NCBI GenBank assembly: GCA_947570135.1
Contig: CANOTP010000004.1
Span: 124,001-188,000 of the forward strand
Direction: 5' to 3'
DNA length: 64,000 nucleotides
From: an uncultured Candidatus Melainabacteria bacterium
Lineage (GTDB): Bacteria; Cyanobacteriota; Vampirovibrionia; Gastranaerophilales; Gastranaerophilaceae
Part shown: in pieces, positions 30,606 through 38,484 of the stretch
Numbering within the stretch: position 1 is the stretch's first letter
Layout of the letters: each line of letters opens with the position of its first letter
Program-made: the position numbers and the translations under genes
The notes under the pieces: generated by a model
The model's input: only the letters and a program-made list of their open reading frames with translations
What the model was told of the DNA's origin: nothing
Database searches by the model: none

Positions 30606-31775
30606 ATGGTAAAAAAAGATACATTAGTAATTATCGGAAACGGGTTTGATATTTGGCAGGGGTTAAATACAAGTTATAAAGATTTTGAGCGTTATTATCT
30701 GGCGCATCGGGATGAAATACTCAGGAAATTATGGATAAGAAAACATAAAATTAAAGACGGTGACGGAAGAATTTATGAAGTGAGCGATGTTGAATTGATC
30801 TATGGGAATCCTTTTGAACCGGGAAATTTAAATAATGAATTTTGGCATACTTTTGAAGCTTCTTTGGCTAATCTTGATTCGTATCGATTGAATCTGTTTT
30901 TCGGTAAAGAGAAAAAAGATATTAAAAGAATGCAAAAAAGTGTTAAAAATGCAGGCAGGATTTTGCGCGAAGCGTTTTGTTCCTGGATTAAAACAATTAA
31001 AACCGATAACAAAAATAGTGATTTTAGATTTGGTGATAACTGTGTTTTTATAAATTTTAACTATACGGATACTTTGCAAAAATGTTTTGGAGTTGATGAA
31101 AATGATATAATTTATGTTCATGGTGAGGCTTGCGATAAGGATTCCATAATTTTCGGGCATGCTTATCATCCTTACGAACCAGAAGAAGTCTTAATGGGAT
31201 TAGGACCGAGATTTCAAGGGTTGTATTTTGTGGAATCTTTACTTTATGAAACCGATAAACGCGTAAAAGATAACATAACAGCATTAGCCGTGGAATTATC
31301 TTTAAACGGAGTAAATTATGAGGATATCAAAGATATTTATGTGCTTGGGCATTCTTTTGGGGAAGTTGATATCGAATATTTTGAGTTTTTAACAGGTACA
31401 CTCTGTTATTCTGAAGATTATGAAGACTCGGAAGAGGATTTATATAACAGAATTCAATATGCAGTAAAAAGATACGGAAATGATTCATCTGTAGGTGAGC
31501 CGATACTTCCTGAAGAAATCAAATCAGTACAGAAAAAATTCCAAACAGAGCAGATGTATCGTGATGAAGTTATCAAGAATGAATATTCAAAAGCTTTGGG
31601 TATAAAAATTAAAGATTTCAGAACTTCATCATCAACGGCAAAATGGCATATATCTTATCATACACCTATGGATAAAAAAAGAGCTAATGTTTTGATGAAA
31701 CTTTTAAATTGTAAGGATTACAGGTTTTATGACAATATTGATAGTGCGATAAAAAATTTACTTGTTAAAATATAG
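30606..31775 (+). CDS. AbiH-family abortive infection protein
   Basis: 389 residues. The AbiH pattern is seen at DTLVIIGNGFDIWQGLNTSYKDFERYY (residues 5-31), NCVFINFNYTDTLQ (about 140), IYVHGE and IIFGHAY, and IYVLGHSFGEVDIEYFEFL (about 240). Known AbiH proteins protect lactococci against some phages; the mechanism is not established. A C-terminal region of about 120 residues beyond this core looks unrelated. It has no partner gene, and no other phage-defence gene is visible nearby. It lies in the accessory stretch 25-33 kb. Confidence 0.85.
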   Translation: MVKKDTLVIIGNGFDIWQGLNTSYKDFERYYLAHRDEILRKLWIRKHKIKDGDGRIYEVSDVELIYGNPFEPGNLNNEFWHTFEASLANLDSYRLNLFFGKEKKDIKRMQKSVKNAGRILREAFCSWIKTIKTDNKNSDFRFGDNCVFINFNYTDTLQKCFGVDENDIIYVHGEACDKDSIIFGHAYHPYEPEEVLMGLGPRFQGLYFVESLLYETDKRVKDNITALAVELSLNGVNYEDIKDIYVLGHSFGEVDIEYFEFLTGTLCYSEDYEDSEEDLYNRIQYAVKRYGNDSSVGEPILPEEIKSVQKKFQTEQMYRDEVIKNEYSKALGIKIKDFRTSSSTAKWHISYHTPMDKKRANVLMKLLNCKDYRFYDNIDSAIKNLLVKI

Positions 31776-31810
31776 CAAAAATTTTTTTATTCTGAATTAA
31801 AATAAATATA

Positions 31811-32209
31811 ATGACAATTTCAAGAATGTATCAATCAAGTACAAATTTATTAAATAATGTAAAACCATATACTCCGTCGTCTCAATCTGTTAAAAAAGTT
31901 GAAGCTGAAATGCCGAAAAAGAGTACTTCTAAGAAGTATATATATGCCGGGGTCGGCATTGTTACACTGCTTGGCTTATTGGCGTTGCGGGTCGGAAAGT
32001 TATTGAAAAGTATTCAAAATGCATTTAAGAAAGCTGAAAAACAATATCAAGCGGTGTCATTACCTGATAATACACCAATTGATATAGAAGTTGTAGATAC
32101 AAGTCTTTTACATCCGAAAAGCAAGCTCAGAATGAAGCCTGAGATAGTAGATGCCGAAATTGAAGAAATAGTTCCGAATAGCAACCTTCCAATCAAGTAT
32201 AACGGATAA
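31811..32209 (+). CDS. Unknown small protein with one membrane helix
   Basis: 132 residues. A polar N terminus (MTISRMYQSSTNLLNNVKPYTPSSQS) is followed by one hydrophobic helix (YIYAGVGIVTLLGLLALRVGKLL, about residues 44-66) flanked by lysines, then a polar tail with repeated VVDTS/IVDAEIEEIV segments. No family recognised. No clear SD. A broken ORF with a similar Asn/Ser-rich start lies 7 bases downstream. Confidence 0.5.
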   Translation: MTISRMYQSSTNLLNNVKPYTPSSQSVKKVEAEMPKKSTSKKYIYAGVGIVTLLGLLALRVGKLLKSIQNAFKKAEKQYQAVSLPDNTPIDIEVVDTSLLHPKSKLRMKPEIVDAEIEEIVPNSNLPIKYNG

Positions 32210-32215
32210 TCATAA

Positions 32216-32430
32216 ATGAATACAAATTATATCAAAAACTCTCCTGTGTTTACGGCTAATCAAAAGTAGCTGTTTAACTCTCATCAAGCTGCATTACAAC
32301 AGGAAAAAGCTGCAAGAATCGGTAAAAGTGACGATATAATAGACGTAAATTTAGATTCTGATATTGCACTCAGCTCACTCGCGCTTCGCACCAGGCAAGA
32401 CTCACGCCTTGCAAGTTATCATCATAACCA
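32216..32430 (+). pseudogene. Broken ORF, in-frame stop after 17 codons
   Basis: ATG 32216 opens MNTNYIKNSPVFTANQK and hits TAG at 32267. The same frame then continues LFNSHQAALQQEKAARIGKSDDIIDV and stays open into the tRNA terminator, with no proper end. The start resembles those of 25218 and 28169 (short Asn-rich head then PxFTA). Best read as a decayed gene whose 3' part has been lost beside the tRNA cluster. Confidence 0.5.
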
Positions 32431-32437
32431 ACCAAAT

Positions 32438-32464
32438 AAAAAAGACCCCGTAAAGGAGTCTTTT
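32438..32464 (-). terminator. Terminator of the tRNA cluster
   Basis: Read on the minus strand: AAAAGACTCC-tttac-GGGGTCTTTTTT, a stem with one mismatch followed by T, directly after tRNA-Tyr. Confidence 0.8.
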
Positions 32465-32468
32465 AGTT

Positions 32469-32551
<83 letters not shown>

Positions 32552-32609
32552 ATATTTAATTGTCAAACCTTGTTGGGATCTATGTCCTTCATCTGTCAGG
32601 CTTTAAAAA

Positions 32610-32681
<72 letters not shown>

Positions 32682-32784
32682 TTGAGTTTTTTACTGAGAG
32701 TCATTGGCAAGTAATCTTTCGATTTTCAGCTTTCTTATTATAAGTCTGCCTATTAACTTGCATTCGCTCTTTTTTCAGTAAAAA

Positions 32785-32857
32785 AGCCGGTAATGGGACT
32801 CGAACCTACAACCTACGGTTTACAAAACCGTTGCTCTGCCAATTGAGCTATACCGGC
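32785..32857 (-). tRNA. tRNA-Thr (UGU)
   Basis: Acceptor GCCGGTA/TACCGGC, anticodon TGT in GGTTTTGTAAACC, T loop GGTTCGAGTCC. No encoded CCA. First gene of the cluster Thr(UGU)-Thr(GGU)-Tyr(GUA). Confidence 0.95.
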
Positions 32858-32954
32858 GCGTGCTTATGTAAGTAATTATATGCAAAAAATTTTTAACTGT
32901 CAAGCGTTTTTATTTGTTATATACTTATTTTGTTGATAAATAGGAGAATTTACA

Positions 32955-33296
32955 ATGATTAGGGCTGTTACACCGATTATTTTATTGCTTATTTCTAATA
33001 TCTTTATGACATTTGCTTGGTATGGACATTTGAAATTTAAAACCTCCGCATTATGGCTTGTTGTGTTGATAAGCTGGGGAATTGCTTTGTTTGAATATTG
33101 TTTTCAAGTTCCTGCAAATCGCATGGGTTATGGAGTTTATAACGCGGCTCAATTAAAAACTATTCAGGAAGTTATAACGCTGATTGTTTTTAGTTTCTTT
33201 TCTGTTTTTTATTTGAAAGAACAGTTTAAGTGGAATTACTTAGTTGGGTTCTGTTTTATAATATTAGCCGTATTTTTTATTTTTAAAAAATGGTAG
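32955..33296 (+). CDS. DMT-family membrane protein (DUF486)
   Basis: 113 residues with four membrane helices. WYGHLKFK, the VLISWGIALFEYCFQVPANRMGYG segment and FSVFYLKEQFKWNYLVGF are typical of DUF486, a small four-helix relative of drug/metabolite transporters. The substrate is unknown. TAGGAG precedes the ATG. It stands alone between the tRNAs and rpmE. Confidence 0.88.
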   Translation: MIRAVTPIILLLISNIFMTFAWYGHLKFKTSALWLVVLISWGIALFEYCFQVPANRMGYGVYNAAQLKTIQEVITLIVFSFFSVFYLKEQFKWNYLVGFCFIILAVFFIFKKW

Positions 33297-33406
33297 GGGT
33301 AAATATTTGTAAACTGTACTTGATTTTATAAGTTTACTGTTATAGAATTTTGTTAGTCGAATGTAAATAAAATTCAAGTTTGGAATCTTGAAGGAAAGAG
33401 GTAAAA

Positions 33407-33610
33407 ATGAAAAACGGAATTCATCCTGATTATAAGAAAACTACAATCAAATGTGTTTGTGGTAACGAAATCGAAACAGGATCAGTAGTAGAAGGTTTAA
33501 CAGTTGAAATTTGTAACAACTGCCACCCATTCTATACAGGTCAACAAAAAATCTTAGACTCTGAAGGTAGAGTTGAAAGATTCAACAAAAGATACGGTAA
33601 GAAAAATTAA
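33407..33610 (+). CDS. rpmE: 50S ribosomal protein L31
   Basis: 67 residues: [50 protein letters not shown]. This is the C-plus form, with CxC and CxxC cysteines able to bind zinc. The codon usage is that of a highly expressed gene. AAAGAGG lies 8 bases before the ATG. It is followed by its own terminator. Confidence 0.97.
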   Translation: MKNGIHPDYKKTTIKCVCGNEIETGSVVEGLTVEICNNCHPFYTGQQKILDSEGRVERFNKRYGKKN

Positions 33611-33624
33611 TTATTGTATAAGTT

Positions 33625-33657
33625 TAAAAAAGACGGATTTTATATCCGTCTTTTTTT
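33625..33657. terminator. Terminator of rpmE
   Basis: AAAAAAGACGGAT-tttat-ATCCGTCTTTTTT, a perfect stem with A- and T-tracts. It also faces the convergent prepilin gene at 33663. Confidence 0.88.
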
Positions 33658-33662
33658 ATGTT

Positions 33663-34403
33663 TTATTTCCCTTTTAAAAAGTCGTACCAATAATCCCCAT
33701 TACCGCTTGGGCTTATGTTTTTTAATGCAAAGTATGCGCAGGTATGAGCTACATTTGTATTTGATGTACTGCAAAGTTCTGCAAGTTTTTCTTTAGATGT
33801 TGTTCCATGTCCGGTCAATAAATTCCAAGCATTTCCGGTGTAAGGTACAACTGCATTATCCTCGGTAAATACAAATACAAATCTGTCTACTCCCCATTTA
33901 TTTGGGCGATCTTTGCCGTTTATGTCAACACAAATTTTAGGTCCAAAATCAAAGTTTTGATGTGTCGCACTATCATCCATTACAAATGAACGACCTACCA
34001 TATCTGTAATTACTATAGACATATCACAAGGATATTGACTTATTTCTTGGTTGTTCAAGTTTAGGTTTTTTATATGATTCTTTTGGTCAAAAGCTCTTGC
34101 CCCTAAATTAGATGCGTATGTTGCGCCTTTAAAATACTTCATAAATTCTTTTAGTGAATCTGTAGATTCCGACTCCCCCGTGTAAACTGAATCCTGATAA
34201 TCTCTTAATGGCATATCTGTATCTGCATAGAAGTTTCTAGATGCTTGATTGAGTTCAGAATATGTTTTCATAAATTGGGATTGGAGTTTTTTGCCTCTCA
34301 AGTGATTATTCAGTGTTGGAATAGTCATGGCCGCAACGACTCCGATAATTCCTAGGGTTATTAAAACCTCTGCTAAAGTGAATGCTAAAAATTTTTTACT
34401 CAT
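33663..34403 (-). CDS. Type IV prepilin-like protein (XRE-paired)
   Basis: About 246 residues. Leader MSKKFLA|FTLAEVLITLGIIGVVAAMTIPTLNN, with Ala rather than Gly before the cleavage point. The C-terminal domain has VCINGKD-type CVDINGKDRPNKWGVDRFVFVF and several cysteines. I prefer the Met at 34403 (leader of seven residues) over 34424. A TATAAT on the minus strand (34411-34416) lies only 7 bases before it, so the mRNA may be nearly leaderless. It is divergent from the XRE gene at 34491 with a 16-bp palindrome between. It is convergent with rpmE. Confidence 0.85.
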   Translation of the reverse strand: MSKKFLAFTLAEVLITLGIIGVVAAMTIPTLNNHLRGKKLQSQFMKTYSELNQASRNFYADTDMPLRDYQDSVYTGESESTDSLKEFMKYFKGATYASNLGARAFDQKNHIKNLNLNNQEISQYPCDMSIVITDMVGRSFVMDDSATHQNFDFGPKICVDINGKDRPNKWGVDRFVFVFTEDNAVVPYTGNAWNLLTGHGTTSKEKLAELCSTSNTNVAHTCAYFALKNISPSGNGDYWYDFLKGK

Positions 34404-34417
34404 ACATGGTATTATAA

Positions 34418-34433
34418 TATACAATATTGTATA
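34418..34433. promoter_or_regulatory. 16-bp perfect palindrome, likely XRE operator
   Basis: TATACAATATTGTATA is its own reverse complement. It sits directly upstream of the -10 box of the divergent prepilin gene and between the two genes, where a dimeric XRE repressor would block prepilin transcription. No binding data. Confidence 0.5.
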
Positions 34434-34490
34434 AGTAAATACTATGTAATGAATATCATAATACTATATTATAAAGAAATGGATTATGAG

Positions 34491-34697
34491 ATGTTTAATA
34501 GTAAATTTGGAACTAAATTAAAGTATTACAGATTGTTAAATGGTCTTACTCAAGAGGATTTGTCAGAGAAGCTTGATGTTGATGCTCATTATATTAGTGA
34601 TATTGAGCGAGGAACAAGAAATATTACTTTAAAGACTTTTCATAAAATTGCTAGAGCATTAAATGTTGAACCTTATAAATTGTTTTATTTTGACTAA
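34491..34697 (+). CDS. XRE-family transcriptional regulator (prepilin-paired)
   Basis: About 69 residues from MFNSKFGTKL: LKYYRLLNGLTQEDLSEKLDVDAHYISDIERGTRNITLKTFHKIARALNVEPYKLF, a complete one-domain XRE repressor like that at 8109. The frame is open further up, to ATG 34449, but the domain alignment favours 34491 or 34479. It is head-to-head with the prepilin gene, and its end overlaps the thyX promoter. Confidence 0.85.
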   Translation: MFNSKFGTKLKYYRLLNGLTQEDLSEKLDVDAHYISDIERGTRNITLKTFHKIARALNVEPYKLFYFD

Positions 34698-34718
34698 ATT
34701 TCTTATTTAATATATTAT
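34690..34718 (+). promoter_or_regulatory. Sigma70 promoter of thyX-dtd
   Basis: TTGACT (34690-34695), a 17-base spacer and TATTAT (34713-34718). It overlaps the last codons of the XRE gene. The predicted transcript starts about 20 bases before thyX. Confidence 0.65.
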
Positions 34719-34744
34719 TATTTAAAGAAGCTTGAGGGGGATTT

Positions 34745-35455
34745 ATGGAAGGAAATAATAAGCCGGTTGTTAATCTTATATCTAAGCCGGAAAATATGTT
34801 GAAAACAATTTATACGGCATGCAGAACATGTTACAGTGCCGATTATCCGATAAATATTTATGAAGGAACTGATGATGAAGAAAAAATGCTTAAATTAATC
34901 AAGCGAGTTGTTGGTTCAGGACATTATTCAACAATTGAGCATATTCAGGTTAGTTTTGCTATTTCAAATGTTTCAAGGGCATGTACTCACCAGCTTGTAA
35001 GGCATCGCCATATGTCTTTTTCTCAAAAATCACAAAGATATGTTAAAGAAAAAGGACAGTTTGATTATATTATTCCTCCGACGATTGAGCGAAATCCCGA
35101 ATTAAAGGAAAAATTTGTTGATTTTATGGGTAAAATTTCGCAGCAGTATCAGGAGTTTGTTGATGCGGAAGTTCCTGCTGAGGATGCTCGTTTTGTACTA
35201 CCAAATGCTGCGGCAAGTTCTTTAGTTGCCAGTTTGAACTTAAGAGAACTTATTCACCTTGCTAATTTAAGATTATGTACAAGGGCTCAATATGAAATTC
35301 GTTGTATGGTAAAAGCAATGTGTGACGCGCTTGTGGCTGAGGAACCTTGGTTGAAAGATTACCTTGTCCCGAAATGCGAAAGACTTGGCTTTTGTGATGA
35401 AGACAAGTCTTGCGGACGTAAGATTACAAAAGATGCGTTGTTTGAGGGTAAATAG
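34745..35455 (+). CDS. thyX: Flavin-dependent thymidylate synthase
   Basis: 236 residues. It makes dTMP from dUMP using FAD, NADPH and methylene-tetrahydrofolate. The ThyX motif RHRHMSFSQKSQRYV (about residues 79-93; RHRxxSxxxxSxR) is clear, with LPNAAASSLVASLNLREL and LRLCTRAQYEIRCM further on. The gene is translationally close to dtd (3 bases between). GAGGGGG precedes the ATG. ThyX is common in anaerobes and in cyanobacteria lacking ThyA. Confidence 0.96.
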   Translation: MEGNNKPVVNLISKPENMLKTIYTACRTCYSADYPINIYEGTDDEEKMLKLIKRVVGSGHYSTIEHIQVSFAISNVSRACTHQLVRHRHMSFSQKSQRYVKEKGQFDYIIPPTIERNPELKEKFVDFMGKISQQYQEFVDAEVPAEDARFVLPNAAASSLVASLNLRELIHLANLRLCTRAQYEIRCMVKAMCDALVAEEPWLKDYLVPKCERLGFCDEDKSCGRKITKDALFEGK

Positions 35456-35457
35456 TA

Positions 35458-35895
35458 GTGAAAGCCTTAATTCAAAGGGTAAAACGAGCTTCCGTAACAA
35501 TAGAGAATAAATTGTATTCAGAGATTGGTGCGGGTATTCTTGTACTTCTCGGGGTAGAGAAAGGTGATGAACGGGAGAATGCCGATAAGCTTGCAGAAAA
35601 ACTTGTAAAACTGCGTATTTTTGAAGATGAAAACGAAAAAATGAATCTTTCAATTAAGGATGTAAAAGGTGAAATGCTTATTGTATCTCAGTTTACATTG
35701 TGCGGGGATTGTAAAAAAGGTACCCGTCCGAGTTTTGATAAAGCCGCTGAACCAAAAATTGCCAACGAGCTTTACGAGTATTTTGTATCAAAGGTTAAAT
35801 CTTACGGAATTTCTTGTCAAACGGGTAAGTTTGCGGCAATGATGGATATTGAACTGATAAACGACGGTCCTGTTACTTTTATGATAGAAAAATAG
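35458..35895 (+). CDS. dtd: D-aminoacyl-tRNA deacylase
   Basis: 145 residues. It removes D-amino acids from tRNA. Start MKALIQRVKRASVTIENKLYSEIGAGILVLLGV, catalytic SQFTLCGDCKKGTRPSFDKAAEP, and the GP motif NDGPVTF near the C terminus. It starts with GTG two bases after the thyX stop, so it is coupled to thyX. Confidence 0.96.
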   Translation: MKALIQRVKRASVTIENKLYSEIGAGILVLLGVEKGDERENADKLAEKLVKLRIFEDENEKMNLSIKDVKGEMLIVSQFTLCGDCKKGTRPSFDKAAEPKIANELYEYFVSKVKSYGISCQTGKFAAMMDIELINDGPVTFMIEK

Positions 35896-35992
35896 TTTGT
35901 AAATCTTTATTACAATGTTCGGATTGTTTGAAAATATGAAGTTTCTCTTTTTTTTATAAATTTATAACGTACTAAAAGAGAGAGTAATAACT

Positions 35993-37276
35993 TTGAGTTG
36001 GCTTAAACCTCTACAGCCGAATATTGCACCGTCGACAGTTAAGGTTTCGGGCGATACGAAGACCGAAAGGAAATCCCCTGCCGAGAAAACCGAGGCTCCA
36101 GAACGCACGGAACGTCCTAATGCAACAGGGCAGGTTACAAATGTTGACCAAATGTTGGAAGTCTTGAATAAGACTCCTGAGGAAAAAGCTGCGGAGTCAA
36201 AAAAAGATGCTTCTGCTGTATCTGCAGCTGGCGGTTCAAAAGAGGCTCAAGGAAAAGCTTTGCTTGCTGATGGCAAAGCAAAAATGGAAGAGGCTAACAA
36301 ACAAAGTGCCGATTGCCAATCAAAAACCGCGCAAACCCAAAGTGATATGGCAACTGCCAAAAACCAGCAGCAAGATGCTATAGCCCAGACTCAAACTGTT
36401 CAGACAAGTTTAACTTCATTACAGCAGCAACGTGATTCTCTGTCACGGGAAATAAAAATGACAAGTGACGAGATTGCCAAAGAAGAAAAGAAAATGCAAG
36501 ATACCGAAAAGCAAATCAAAGATTTGCAAGAAAAGGCAGAAGCGCTGCAAAACAGTTCTAATCCCGAAGATATGCAAAAATTAAAGGGGATTTCAACAAA
36601 AATAAACGGATTAACAAAGAATTTATCAAATATAACAACAAGGTTAAAAACCAGACATAAAACCTTATCCGCACAGTCAGGTAAGCTAAGGCAAACTGCG
36701 CAGAAAGAAAATGCTTATTATGCAAAAATGAACACGCTTGCGCTTAACTATGAAAAATCAAATTCAAAAATTCAAGAGTTTGCACAAACTTTAAATGATT
36801 TGTCTTCAACGGTAAAGCAGCTAGGCGATACAACAGTAACTGTCGGAAAAACAATGAAAGTTACGGGTGAAGCTTTAATTGCTGCGGGAACCGCATCTTC
36901 AATTTTTACATTCGGAGCTACCGCATCTCTTGCTGCCCTTGGTAAAACTCTTGTTTCAACAGGAGCCCAGGTTAACACTGTCGGGACTCAGGTGTCTAAA
37001 GTCGGTGGAATTGGTGTCCAAGCCTCAAATGCAACTCTTGCAGTCACTCAGCCAGCGGGGCTTTCTATCGGTAAATTCTTTGACACAGCTGCAAAAGCCG
37101 TAAAATCAGGCGAGAATATTATGTCTTCAATCGGCGGGCTTGACGGCGATTTGGGCAAAATGCTTTCAAGTATCGAAAATATTAATGCTAAAGCTCAGGA
37201 ATTTACCAATATAGAAAATTTGATTACAAAAATGAGCGAAGGCATTAGTGGCGCTAAAGATGAAGGAAATTCTTAG
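35993..37276 (+). CDS. Unknown coiled-coil protein
   Basis: 427 residues. The first 95 are disordered and rich in Pro, Glu and Lys. Residues about 95-260 form long heptad-type coiled coils (QQQRDSLSREIKMTSDEIAKEEKKMQDTEKQIKDLQEKAEAL). A Gly/Ala/Thr-rich hydrophobic stretch (TVTVGKTMKVTGEALIAAGTASSIFTFGATASLAALGKTLVSTG) follows at about 275-325. Coiled coil followed by an amphipathic or membrane-inserting segment recalls translocator or tape-measure proteins, but no homology is claimed. The start is a TTG at 35993 with AAGAGAGAG before it. No membrane signal at the N terminus. Function unknown. Confidence 0.6.
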   Translation: MSWLKPLQPNIAPSTVKVSGDTKTERKSPAEKTEAPERTERPNATGQVTNVDQMLEVLNKTPEEKAAESKKDASAVSAAGGSKEAQGKALLADGKAKMEEANKQSADCQSKTAQTQSDMATAKNQQQDAIAQTQTVQTSLTSLQQQRDSLSREIKMTSDEIAKEEKKMQDTEKQIKDLQEKAEALQNSSNPEDMQKLKGISTKINGLTKNLSNITTRLKTRHKTLSAQSGKLRQTAQKENAYYAKMNTLALNYEKSNSKIQEFAQTLNDLSSTVKQLGDTTVTVGKTMKVTGEALIAAGTASSIFTFGATASLAALGKTLVSTGAQVNTVGTQVSKVGGIGVQASNATLAVTQPAGLSIGKFFDTAAKAVKSGENIMSSIGGLDGDLGKMLSSIENINAKAQEFTNIENLITKMSEGISGAKDEGNS

Positions 37277-37279
37277 CCC

Positions 37280-37308
37280 TTGCATATTTTTTTATTCCAT
37301 GTTATAAT
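37280..37308 (+). promoter_or_regulatory. Sigma70 promoter of the rimM-trmD unit
   Basis: TTGCAT (37280-37285), a 17-base spacer and TATAAT (37303-37308), giving a leader of about 100 bases before the gene at 37414. Confidence 0.75.
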
Positions 37309-37413
37309 AAACCTATAAGTTATATTTTTATTTGAAATCGATTTATATTGTGAGGATGTTACCTTAAATTATTTTTATTATGAGTATTTTTTATTAATTA
37401 AGAGGCTTTTATT

Positions 37414-38481
37414 ATGTATGTAAACAAGTGCATTAAGTGCGGTCGTGAATTTGAAACAAAAAACCCTAAAAGAGTTATTTGCCCGGATTGCTTATATCCC
37501 GATAAGAAAATGATGCCCGGAGCATCTGATTCTTCTGCTCCTCAACAAGAGCAAGCTCCAAGAGAAGAAAAACCGCAATTCTACAGCAGTTATTCAAGCG
37601 GTGGAGATGAAAACTCTAGACCTTATAACAGGCCACAACGTCAATATAATAACCAAGGCGGCTACAACAGAGATAACCGTCAAGGCGGTTATAACCGTGA
37701 CAATCGTGGTGGTTATGATAATCGTCAAGGTGGTTACAACCGTGATAACAGATCTCAAGGCGGTTATAACCGCGGAGGTTATAATAACAATCGTCAGGGC
37801 GGCTATAACAGAGATAATCGTCAGGGTGGTTACAACCGTGATAACAGAGGCGGTTTCCAACAAAGACGCCCTCAAAATAACAGATTTAGCAATAACAGAA
37901 GGCCTAATAACAGAAATAATGCGCCAAAACAACTTTTGGTCAGCAGAGAGCAACTTGAACAAATTGAATTGTTGTATAAGTTGATGCTTCCGCTTCCTAA
38001 CCCTGATGCGCATGAAGTTATTGGTGAAAAAATCGGTTTGGAACCAAGAAAAGTATTTTTCGGAATTAACCTTGTAAGACAAAAAATGATGCTTCCGAAA
38101 TTACCGTTCCCTAAACGTAAACTGGCTATTACGCCGGATCAGCTTAACGCTATTAAAATGCTTTATGAACCGTTATTACCGCTTCCACCTATCGGTTGCC
38201 ACAAAATCATCGCAGCTCAGTTAAAAATGGATGAATGGAGAGTTCATGTAGGTATCGGTCTTGTTCGTGCTCAAATGGGTATGGAACGTTGGAATCAGGA
38301 ACGTGAAGATGCGCCTGAAGAATTTAAAAATCAACAAAAGCCTGAAGAACCTAAAACTAAGGCGAAAAAAGCTGCTAAAGCAGAAGCAGTTGAAGAAACT
38401 GTTGAAGTAATTGAAGAAGCTCCTAAGAAAAAACGCGGTAGAAAACCTAAAGCTGCGGTAGAAGCTTCTGCGGAAGAATAG
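37414..38481 (+). CDS. Zinc-finger, GYNRDNR-repeat, tandem-domain protein (probably RNA-associated)
   Basis: 355 residues in four parts. At residues 1-28 is a zinc ribbon (CIKCGREFETKNPKRVICPDC). At about 60-165 is a disordered low-complexity region with repeats of GGYNRDNRQ and GGYNRDNRG, rich in Gly, Tyr, Asn and Arg. At about 175-290 are two copies of a related helical unit: REQLEQIELLYKLMLPLPNPDAHEVIGEKIGL and TPDQLNAIKMLYEPLLPLPPIGCHKIIAAQLKM. The Lys/Glu/Ala-rich tail has the motif KKKRGRKPK. RGG/GYN-like regions bind RNA and can phase-separate. It is first in the unit with rimM (3 bases) and trmD, the slot usually held by rpsP or a KH-domain gene. Function inferred only. Confidence 0.75.
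   Translation: MYVNKCIKCGREFETKNPKRVICPDCLYPDKKMMPGASDSSAPQQEQAPREEKPQFYSSYSSGGDENSRPYNRPQRQYNNQGGYNRDNRQGGYNRDNRGGYDNRQGGYNRDNRSQGGYNRGGYNNNRQGGYNRDNRQGGYNRDNRGGFQQRRPQNNRFSNNRRPNNRNNAPKQLLVSREQLEQIELLYKLMLPLPNPDAHEVIGEKIGLEPRKVFFGINLVRQKMMLPKLPFPKRKLAITPDQLNAIKMLYEPLLPLPPIGCHKIIAAQLKMDEWRVHVGIGLVRAQMGMERWNQEREDAPEEFKNQQKPEEPKTKAKKAAKAEAVEETVEVIEEAPKKKRGRKPKAAVEASAEE
37660..37858 (+). repeat. In-frame coding repeats (GGYNRDNR)
   Basis: Tandem, imperfect copies of a 24-30 base unit coding for GGYNRDNRQ/GGYNRDNRG, with silent third-base changes between copies (GGCGGCTACAAC, GGCGGTTATAAC, GGTGGTTACAAC). The silent differences show that the protein, rather than the DNA, is under selection. Confidence 0.8.
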
Positions 38482-38484
38482 GTT

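Noticed and set aside
37660-37858. CRISPR-like array
   Set aside because: The repeats are in-frame protein repeats with no spacers of constant length and no cas genes nearby.
37594-38082. Minus-strand ORF of 162 codons rich in Val/Ile/Thr
   Set aside because: Antisense of the GYNRDNR repeats; the repeat makes the frame open, and silent changes follow the plus-strand codons.
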